Assembly: GCF_003347595.2 (NCBI RefSeq) | Contig: NZ_QCZK02000049.1 | Coordinates: forward strand, 124,001 to 188,000 | From: Botryobacter ruber | Lineage (GTDB): Bacteria > Bacteroidota > Bacteroidia > Cytophagales > Hymenobacteraceae | Direction of reading: 5' to 3' | DNA length: 64,000 nucleotides | Shown here: piece by piece, positions 58,534 to 64,000 of the stretch | How positions within the stretch are numbered: the first letter of the stretch is position 1 | Layout: each line of letters begins with the position of its first letter | The notes under the pieces: generated by a model | Told to the model about the DNA's origin: nothing | The model's database searches: none | The model's input: only the letters and a program-made list of their open reading frames with translations | Program-made: the position numbers and the translations under genes

Positions 58534-58932
58534 TTAGTTGTCCTGGTTAATACTAAAATATTTTTTTTCGTTTGGGCCTGCTAATTTTATAAACTGTTTT
58601 AACTGTTCCTCCGTCAGCACAGAGGATAAGACTTTAACAGAGTTGGTGTTTATTTCTTTGTAAGATTTTTCCAGTAAAGCAGGCTCTCCGGCATATTTTT
58701 CTTCCGCCTTCAGGATTTGCTGGAAACGCTTGTTGTTCACCAGCTCAACGGTTTCATACTGTTCCGGTGTCAGTTGCAGTTCCTGATGCATTTCTTTCGT
58801 AACCATCTCCGAACCGGTTAAATTCAGCTCCAGAACCATCTTATCCAGCACCCGGTCCGTAAACTCCAGGCTTTGCCCGTAACTGTTAAACGTTACGATA
58901 GATAGCGCAAAAAAAAGTTTAATGTGTTTCAT
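58534..58932 (-). CDS. Small secreted protein, Spy/LTXXQ-like helical
   Basis: 132 residues with a signal peptide (MKHIKLFFALSIVTFNSYGQ, cleavage near 20). The rest is predicted helical, charged and rich in Glu and Lys, with LTPEQYETVELVNNKRFQQIL and LTEEQLKQFIKL. These recall the LTxxQ motif of Spy/CpxP-type periplasmic proteins, but the match is weak. Family assignment is uncertain. It is a single gene facing the lipoprotein across a terminator. Confidence 0.75.
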   Translation of the reverse strand: MKHIKLFFALSIVTFNSYGQSLEFTDRVLDKMVLELNLTGSEMVTKEMHQELQLTPEQYETVELVNNKRFQQILKAEEKYAGEPALLEKSYKEINTNSVKVLSSVLTEEQLKQFIKLAGPNEKKYFSINQDN

Positions 58933-59377
58933 TTCTATTCAGGCTTCCTCATTGCCCCCTTGCGTTTAAATTTAATCATTCAACGCAGCCGTGTTAAATA
59001 TGTTTAGGTATTTAATATATTTTATTTTGCACCTATAACAGTTGTTGCATCCACTGGTAATTTTGTGGGATCTCAAATAATTTAAAGCAACCCCTGTTTC
59101 TGCATGACTAATACCTGTTAGGCTTGTAACATTATGCAATTATAAGGAAAATAAATAATATTTTGGAGCAATCGCTTAAATTGTATTTTCAAAAACATCG
59201 TAAAAAATTTTAAAACTATCTTTGTTTTATACTTATTCTAAGCTTATCATCCTGATCTGGTTGATTTACAGCTCCATTTCAGTAAAGAATAGTAACATTT
59301 GCAGATATAATTAAAAATATTTTTTTCGTTTTGACTCGAAAGCCGAAGCCCCTGCTTCGTTAACTCCACCATTTTGA

Positions 59378-59409
59378 TCAGCAGCGGCTGTGGTGGGAGG
59401 TGCAGCAAA
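59378..59409 (+). repeat. Dispersed repeat, left arm of an inverted pair
   Basis: TCAGCAGCGGCTGTGGTGGG then AGGTGCAGCAAA, 32 bp. Confidence 0.8.
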
Positions 59410-59492
59410 CCGGAAGGCAGCTTATTCCGCTACCACCTATCGTTCAGGAACTTCTCTGGGGAAAAAGAAAGCGTTGGGCTGCTGTTAAAAAG

Positions 59493-59524
59493 TTGTCAGC
59501 TGCTGCCACCATAGCCACTGCTCC
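59493..59524 (-). repeat. Dispersed repeat, right arm of an inverted pair
   Basis: The minus strand reads GGAGCAGTGGCTATGG then TGGCAGCAGCTGACAA, separated from the left arm by 83 bp. Confidence 0.8.
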
Positions 59525-59559
59525 TGCCCTTGTGCGGCCCCGGAGAACGGAGCAGGAAT

Positions 59560-59598
59560 AAAAAAGCCACAACCTGAAACAGGCTGTGGCAGCGTTTT
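59560..59598 (-). terminator. Intrinsic terminator after the DUF4199 gene
   Basis: Stem GCCACAACCT (59566-59575) with AGGCTGTGGC (59581-59590), one mismatch, loop GAAAC. The minus-strand U-run comes from the A's at 59561-59565. Confidence 0.75.
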
Positions 59599-59618
59599 TA
59601 AAACAATTAATTTACGAA

Positions 59619-60077
59619 TCACGGACTTCCCGGCACCCGGTGGTCGGGCCGCTTGAAGTATTGCATGGCAATAAAGGATAAGATAAAACCGGAAATCAGG
59701 CCTTCCACGATCAGTACCATAAAAATGACGACACCAGGTGTTACCATCATACGCTCGCCAAAGTACTCGTTTGCCGTTAACACTTCCAGCAGATCATGAT
59801 CGAAGGTCTTGATGTACACCACCATGAACGCTGCAAACAGCAGCGTGGCGACTGCCGCAGTAATAAACCCTACTCCTATTCCTCTGAAATAGCGGATATT
59901 CCCGTTTACAAACTTTTTATAGGAACGGATTGCAATGGCAACTCCTATTGCCATGATTACGCCATTAAAAAAACGTAGCTCCACTATTTCTTCCAGCCCG
60001 ATAATCTTCATGAGCAGGAAATAAACAATTAAGGCAGCGGCTGTAAACAAGCCATATTTTATGCCTACTTTTTCCAT
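59619..60077 (-). CDS. DUF4199 membrane protein A
   Basis: 152 residues, four membrane helices. Family features are KYGLFTAAALIVYFLLMKIIGL near the N-terminus, IGVAIAIRSYKKFVNGNIRYFRGIGVGFITAAVATLLFA in the middle, and SGFILSFIAMQYFKRPDH near the end. DUF4199 is a Bacteroidota family of unknown function. It is a tandem paralog of the gene just upstream (same helices, same YF(Q/R)G(I/L)xxG and FIAMQ(Y/W)FKR motifs). The 38-bp gap suggests one transcript. Confidence 0.88.
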   Translation of the reverse strand: MEKVGIKYGLFTAAALIVYFLLMKIIGLEEIVELRFFNGVIMAIGVAIAIRSYKKFVNGNIRYFRGIGVGFITAAVATLLFAAFMVVYIKTFDHDLLEVLTANEYFGERMMVTPGVVIFMVLIVEGLISGFILSFIAMQYFKRPDHRVPGSP

Positions 60078-60115
60078 AAGTCAGGGGTAAGGTTGGTTGG
60101 GGCGATATGCCGGTT

Positions 60116-60586
60116 TTATACTTTCTCAGGCAGGGTATGATCTGCCCGTTTAAACCATTGCATGGCAATAAAAGCCAGCCAGAAGCCAGGCCACGAACCA
60201 TACACGATCGTCAGTACGAATATAGATAAGATAGAAATGCTTTCCGGGAAAAGCGCGCTTGCCTGCAGGTTTGCCAGGTAACTCGAGTCGAAAAAACTTA
60301 AATAAAATGCCAGAAAAAGAGCAAGTATGGTAGACGACACTACCCCGGTAGTGGCACCAATGGCCAGTCCCTGGAAATAATGAATAGAACCACCTCTGGC
60401 ACGTTTAAAACTGGCAATAGCCACAATAATACCTATCACCAGAAACATACCGCTCAAAAAAGAAAGCTCCACCACATGGTGCAGACCCAACAGCCCCATC
60501 AGCAAAAAGTAAACGATGTGGGCCAGTCCGATAAATATTCCATATTTCAATGAAACCTTCTGATACGAAACATTTGAAGATGCCAT
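60116..60586 (-). CDS. DUF4199 membrane protein B
   Basis: 156 residues. Same topology and motifs as its neighbour: LKYGIFIGLAHIVYFLLMGLLGL, IGIIVAIASFKRARGGSIHYFQGLAIGATTGVVSSTI and WLAFIAMQWFKRADHTLPE. It is the upstream gene of the pair. The N-terminal extension MASSNVSYQK is absent from the other copy. The tandem arose by duplication and the copies have since diverged to about 35% identity by eye. Function unknown. Confidence 0.88.
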   Translation of the reverse strand: MASSNVSYQKVSLKYGIFIGLAHIVYFLLMGLLGLHHVVELSFLSGMFLVIGIIVAIASFKRARGGSIHYFQGLAIGATTGVVSSTILALFLAFYLSFFDSSYLANLQASALFPESISILSIFVLTIVYGSWPGFWLAFIAMQWFKRADHTLPEKV

Positions 60587-60914
60587 ATATTTCTATTTTT
60601 AATTTTAATTAATAAACCTTTACTAATGAACAGATTAACGCCTCTTTTGGTTAATAAGTCAGTAGCTGTGAAAAATCATACCCTAATCGGGTGCAGATTT
60701 GCTCAATATAACTAAAACAATATACTCGATTAATCGGCCCTGCGTTGTGATTTCACACATAAATTTTTAATTCGGAAGCAAAACAAGGCACAAAAACAGC
60801 TGCAAACGCGGCCCGGCCGGCTTGCTTAAACCTGTGGTTTAAAGCTGCTTTGCCTAAAGCCAATAATATTTTTGTACCTTTGCAATCGTAAATTTTCAAA
60901 CACTAATTTTATAT
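60587..60914. other. 328-bp divergent promoter region
   Basis: Between the DUF4199 pair (-) and the ABC-F gene (+). It contains a good plus-strand promoter at 60849-60882 and AT-rich sequence next to the DUF4199 start. No repeat or gene. Confidence 0.55.
60849..60882 (+). promoter_or_regulatory. Promoter of the ABC-F operon
   Basis: -33 box TTTG (60849-60852) and -7 box TACCTTTG (60875-60882, exact consensus) with a 22-bp spacer. ATG is 33 bp downstream. This is the best Bacteroidota promoter in the window. Confidence 0.75.
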
Positions 60915-62540
60915 ATGATCAGCACCAACAATGTCAGTTTGTCTTACGGTAAACGCACATTATTTGAAGATGTAACCATAAAATTTTTACCCGGCAACTG
61001 CTATGGCCTGATTGGCGCAAACGGTGCGGGTAAATCTACTTTCCTAAAAATATTATCAGGCGAAATAGAGCCTAATACCGGCTCCGTAGAAATTCCTGCC
61101 AACCAGCGTCTGGCTGTGTTAAAGCAGAACCACTTTGAATACGACGAGTACCCGGTGCTCCAGACGGTGATTATGGGTCACAAGCGCCTGTTCGACATCA
61201 TGCAGGAAAAAGACGCCATTTATGCAAAGCCTGATTTTTCGGAGGCCGATGGCGAACGTGCGGCCGAACTCGAAGGAGAGTTTGCCGACCTGGAAGGCTG
61301 GAATGCCGAATACGAAGCAGCCGAATTGCTCAGCGGCCTTGGCATAACCGAAGACCAGCATTATGTGCTGATGAAAGACATGAGCGGCAGCGAGAAAGTG
61401 CGCGTACTCCTGGCGCAGGCCCTGTTCGGTAACCCCGACATTCTCCTGCTCGACGAACCTACCAACCACCTGGATGCCGAGTCGATTATGTGGCTCGAGA
61501 ACTTCCTGGGCAATTTCCAGAATACGGTGATTGTGGTATCGCACGACCGCCACTTCCTCGACTCAGTGTGTACGCACGTAGCCGACATCGACTTTGGCAA
61601 AATACAGCTGTATGCCGGTAACTATTCGTTCTGGTACCAGTCGAGCCAACTGGCTGCCAAGCAACGCACCGATGCCAATAAAAGAACGGAAGACAAACGT
61701 AAGGAACTGGAAGAATTCATCCGCCGCTTCAGCGCCAACGCCTCCAAATCAAAACAGGCCACCTCGCGTCAGAAACTGCTCGATAAGCTCACGCTGGATG
61801 ACATTAAACCTTCGTCGCGGAAGTACCCGTACATTGCTTTTAAACCGGAGCGTGAAGCCGGCAACCAGTTGCTAAGCGTAGAAAACCTGAGCAAGTCGGT
61901 AGACGGCAATACCCTTTTCAGCGATGTATCCTTTATGGTGAACAAAGGCGATAAAATAGCGATACTCGGACGGAATGACCTGGCTGCCTCTACCTTCTTT
62001 GAAATTATTGCAGGCGAGCAGCAACCGGATACCGGGTCCTACAACTGGGGCGTTACCACCAACACGGCTTTTTTCCCGAAAGACAACTCCGCTTATTTCG
62101 ATACCGATCTGAACCTGGTAGACTGGCTGCGACAGTATTCCGTAGAAAAAGACGAAAGCTTTATCCGCGGGTTCCTGGGACGAATGTTGTTTTCAGGGGA
62201 AGAATCGCTGAAGAAAGCAAACGTGCTGTCGGGTGGCGAGAAAGTGCGCTGCATGTTCTCTAAAATGATGCTGCAGTCCGGCAACATACTGGTGCTCGAC
62301 GAGCCAACCAACCACCTGGACCTGGAATCGATTACGGCACTGAACAATGCCCTCCGCGATTTTGAAGGTACGGTTCTGTTCTCGTCGCACGACTTACAGT
62401 TTGTGGATACGATTGCCAACCGCATTATCGAACTTACGCCAACCGGCATTATCGACCGTAGCATGTCTTACGAAGATTATCTTTCTGATGATTACATCAA
62501 GGAGCTTCGTAAAAAAATGTATGCCGGCGCTACCGTTTAA
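60915..62540 (+). CDS. ABC-F family ATPase (YbiT-like) with one degenerate ATP site
   Basis: 541 residues, two ABC domains without membrane segments. NBD1 has Walker A GLIGANGAGKST (31-42), a changed signature MSGSEK (156-161) and Walker B ILLLDEPTNHLD. The ABC-F linker is charged (RTEDKRKELEEFIRRFSANASKSKQATSRQK). NBD2 has a degenerate Walker A, GRNDLAAS (352-359, Ala in place of the Lys), but a normal signature LSGGEK (438-443) and Walker B ILVLDEPTNHLD. ABC-F proteins act on the ribosomal E-site in translation or antibiotic protection. It is probably co-transcribed with the next gene. Confidence 0.95.
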   Translation: MISTNNVSLSYGKRTLFEDVTIKFLPGNCYGLIGANGAGKSTFLKILSGEIEPNTGSVEIPANQRLAVLKQNHFEYDEYPVLQTVIMGHKRLFDIMQEKDAIYAKPDFSEADGERAAELEGEFADLEGWNAEYEAAELLSGLGITEDQHYVLMKDMSGSEKVRVLLAQALFGNPDILLLDEPTNHLDAESIMWLENFLGNFQNTVIVVSHDRHFLDSVCTHVADIDFGKIQLYAGNYSFWYQSSQLAAKQRTDANKRTEDKRKELEEFIRRFSANASKSKQATSRQKLLDKLTLDDIKPSSRKYPYIAFKPEREAGNQLLSVENLSKSVDGNTLFSDVSFMVNKGDKIAILGRNDLAASTFFEIIAGEQQPDTGSYNWGVTTNTAFFPKDNSAYFDTDLNLVDWLRQYSVEKDESFIRGFLGRMLFSGEESLKKANVLSGGEKVRCMFSKMMLQSGNILVLDEPTNHLDLESITALNNALRDFEGTVLFSSHDLQFVDTIANRIIELTPTGIIDRSMSYEDYLSDDYIKELRKKMYAGATV

Positions 62541-62582
62541 TACACGATTCTCTTTCTGAAAGAAGGAAAAACACGTAAACTG

Positions 62583-63266
62583 ATGCACATGCGTTACTAC
62601 TGGGCTTTAAGTATACTGCTGCTGCTGGTGAGCAGTACCGCTTTCGGGCAGGTTGTTCCGGACACGGTGTACCGAAAACCTTCGCTTCCTACCGGTCCTC
62701 CGGGCGATGTACCGGCACAACCAATTCCACGTACGCAGCCCAGGCCACCAGTACTAACGCAGCCCCCGGTCAGTACCCAACAGGAAGATACAGTGGAGTA
62801 TGAAGAAGAGGAAAAAGTGCCGATCCTGGACCGCTTATACTATGGCGGTGGCTTTGGCCTCCAGTTCGGGACATTTACCAATGTATCGCTTTCTCCCATC
62901 CTGGGCTATATGTTTAACGAAAAGCTTTGGGCGGGCGGTGGTATTATCTACGACTACCTGGGCGGACGCGGCGTCAGTTTGCAGAACTATGGCGGTAAAG
63001 CTTTTGCACAGTTTGTGCTGGTCGAGAACTTCCTGATGCATGCCGAGTACGACCTGGTAAATGTAGAAAACTTCAGGGGCAACAACCTGAACGATAAGTA
63101 CCGGGAATTTGTCGGGATTCCGCTGGCGGGATTAGGTTACAGGCAACTTATCGGCACCCGGGCCAGTGCAGATTTCCTGGTGCTGTATAATTTTGAAACC
63201 TCGAGCTATTCCCTTTACTCCAACCCGGTTATCCGGTTTTCTTTCAACATCCCCTTCAGGAGGTAA
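62583..63266 (+). CDS. Secreted Pro-rich, probably outer-membrane protein
   Basis: 227 residues; ATG 62583 or 62589. Signal peptide YYWALSILLLLVSSTAFG. Residues ~23-62 are Pro/Thr/Gln-rich (a wall-spanning or flexible stretch), then an acidic run EYEEEEK. The C-terminal ~150 residues show alternating Gly/aromatic beta strands (YYGGGFGLQFGTFTNVSLSP, LWAGGGIIYDYLGG, FLMHAEYDLVN) ending in ...RFSFNIPFRR, which fits a small beta-barrel. I know no function. It follows the ABC-F gene by 42 bp, so it is probably in the same transcript. Confidence 0.8.
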   Translation: MHMRYYWALSILLLLVSSTAFGQVVPDTVYRKPSLPTGPPGDVPAQPIPRTQPRPPVLTQPPVSTQQEDTVEYEEEEKVPILDRLYYGGGFGLQFGTFTNVSLSPILGYMFNEKLWAGGGIIYDYLGGRGVSLQNYGGKAFAQFVLVENFLMHAEYDLVNVENFRGNNLNDKYREFVGIPLAGLGYRQLIGTRASADFLVLYNFETSSYSLYSNPVIRFSFNIPFRR

Positions 63267-63267
63267 G

Positions 63268-63297
63268 ACTGTACATAAAAAAACTGTACATAAAAAA
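63268..63297 (+). repeat. Tandem 15-bp repeat before the terminator
   Basis: Two copies of CTGTACATAAAAAA stand in tandem, directly after the stop codon. Confidence 0.7.
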
Positions 63298-63337
63298 AGA
63301 GCGGGCTGCCGGTAAACCGGCAGCCCGCTCTTTTTTT
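63292..63337. terminator. Very strong bidirectional terminator
   Basis: A 21-bp perfect stem (begins AAAAAAAGAGCGGGC, 63292-63312, with 63317-63337) and a 4-nt loop TAAA. Long T-run and A-run on the two sides. Confidence 0.95.
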
Positions 63338-63350
63338 ATCCAAAATCTGT

Positions 63351-63500
63351 TTAGCCCCGTATCAGGCGCAGCAGCACCACGATAACGGCAATAACAAGTA
63401 AGATGTGAATTAATCCACCTACTGCGTCAGGGAATCCTAAGAAACCAATCAGCCAGAAGATCACAAGTACTACTGCTATAATATACAATAAATTTCCCAT
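63351..63500 (-). CDS. lmo0937-family (DUF5670) membrane protein, copy 1
   Basis: 49 residues, MGNLLYIIAVVLVIFWLIG..., two hydrophobic helices around FLGFPDAVGG, ending VVLLRLIRG. It is below the usual ORF length cut-off but is certain because a second copy lies 71 bp upstream on the same strand. The family is widespread in Gram-positive bacteria and Bacteroidota, with unknown function; stress induction is often reported. It lies next to the strong terminator at 63292. Confidence 0.88.
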   Translation of the reverse strand: MGNLLYIIAVVLVIFWLIGFLGFPDAVGGLIHILLVIAVIVVLLRLIRG

Positions 63501-63571
63501 AGTTTTAATAATTTAGATTGAGTGTTATAAATTAAGCCTATTTAATGATTAACGAATAAAATCTTCTTTAG

Positions 63572-63724
63572 TTAAGCCCTGCGGATCAGGCGAAGCAGAA
63601 CCGCAATAACTGCAATAACTAATAGAACATGAATGATTCCGCCAACGGCATCGGGAAATCCGAGGAAACCGATCAACCAGAAAATCACAAGTATTACTGC
63701 TATTATATACAATAGGTTTCCCAT
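63572..63724 (-). CDS. lmo0937-family (DUF5670) membrane protein, copy 2
   Basis: 50 residues, MGNLLYIIAVILVIFWLIG then FLGFPDAVGGIIHVLL and ending VLLRLIRRA. It differs from copy 1 at only a handful of residues, mostly Val/Ile changes, while many third-codon positions differ, so selection has kept the protein. It is the upstream copy of the tandem. Promoter not identified. Function unknown, as for copy 1. Confidence 0.88.
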   Translation of the reverse strand: MGNLLYIIAVILVIFWLIGFLGFPDAVGGIIHVLLVIAVIAVLLRLIRRA

Positions 63725-64000
63725 ACGTTGTTTTGTTTAAGGTTAAATTGTTAAATAAAACCGGTTCTTGTAGAACCCTTCAGAACAACCGGGGTTCTTC
63801 AATCCGCCCAGTTGTATTTTTCTGTTTAATGCTTTCTACGCAGCTATATTATAAAAGATTTATATAGAGCGATTTTTTTTGAAGGGCAGCGACTGGAAAA
63901 TATTAGCCAGGTTAACAATTCAGGTCCGCCAACCATAATAGATTATTGTAAATCAGCAGATTTATCGGCAACTGCTCCTTCATTTTTTTTCTTTTCAGAA
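63725..64000. other. 276-bp stretch at the right edge, no gene seen
   Basis: AT-rich sequence upstream of the DUF5670 pair. No open frame, hairpin or repeat stood out. Confidence 0.4.

Larger units (their letters stand above)
58933..59618. other. 686-bp gene-free AT-rich region with an inverted repeat pair
   Basis: This is the longest gap in the window. Positions 58950-59330 are AT-rich with no credible frame. From 59378 to 59524 stand two dispersed repeats in head-to-head orientation. A terminator for the DUF4199 gene follows at 59560. A small regulatory RNA in the AT-rich part is possible but nothing in the sequence proves it. Confidence 0.6.

Noticed and set aside
1465..59524. The dispersed repeats as a CRISPR array
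   Set aside because: Copies are kilobases apart, in both orientations, with no regular spacers and no cas genes.

Overview
The window looks like chromosomal DNA of an aerobic Bacteroidota bacterium, most likely order Cytophagales near Hymenobacteraceae (Pontibacter/Adhaeribacter type). This is inferred from TAnnTTTG-type promoters, near absence of Shine-Dalgarno sites, Bacteroidota-typical families (DUF4199, DUF4296, the Bat/DUF58 locus, the lipoprotein at 46.5 kb), about 50% G+C and the gene order thrS-infC-rpmI-rplT. I see no rRNA, tRNA, prophage, integrative element or CRISPR array. The only transposase-like gene is a RAYT (IS200/Y1 type) at 5.1-5.8 kb.

Layout. 0-1.4 kb: urease operon end (fused UreAB, nickel permease UreH). 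1.5-2.6: menC. 2.8-7.0: ergothioneine genes egtB-egtD, the RAYT on the opposite strand, and a PLP aminotransferase. 7.0-11.3: MATE exporter, DUF922 protein, FAD/Rieske oxidoreductase, tRNA-binding protein. 11.5-14.8: DUF4296 lipoprotein and a short Bat locus. 14.9-18.8: PLP homeostasis protein, DUF2750, GDPD, DUF423, nitroreductase-like protein. 19.1-20.7: 3-oxoacid CoA-transferase. 20.8-25.6: rplT, rpmI, infC, thrS and a TPR lipoprotein. 25.8-31.3: TPR protein, parC, parE. 31.6-34.5: AI-2E-type transporter and an exonuclease/GIY-YIG nuclease. 34.7-46.3: carbohydrate island (fba, pfkB, GH65 phosphorylase, otsB, beta-phosphoglucomutase, P-type ATPase, pgi). 46.5-58.9: envelope and lipid genes (kinase-like lipoprotein, topoisomerase IB, two M48 proteases, App1 phosphatase, MtgA, metallophosphoesterase, diacylglycerol kinase, L,D-transpeptidase). 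59.6-63.7: DUF4199 pair, ABC-F protein, envelope protein and two 49-50 aa membrane proteins too short for usual ORF cut-offs.

How genes combine. GH65 phosphorylase, beta-phosphoglucomutase, Pgi, PfkB and Fba form a contiguous route from an alpha-glucoside (probably trehalose or maltose type) to triose phosphates. EgtB and EgtD are the two core enzymes of ergothioneine synthesis. UreAB and UreH pair urease with nickel supply.

Most unusual signal. A dispersed family of about 21 copies of a roughly 32-bp element (core GGCTGTGGTGGCAGGTGC) lies mostly between genes. Four times it forms a head-to-head inverted pair, once a perfect tandem, and three times it lies inside a gene (egtB, the aminotransferase, the P-type ATPase), where it reads as an Ala/Thr/Pro-rich segment. 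The consensus has no stop in any of six frames. I do not recognise it as a described element. Separately, the RAYT gene carries a perfect 26-bp inverted repeat inside its own coding sequence, infC appears to start with ATA behind a perfect Shine-Dalgarno, and the ABC-F protein has one degenerate composite ATP site.
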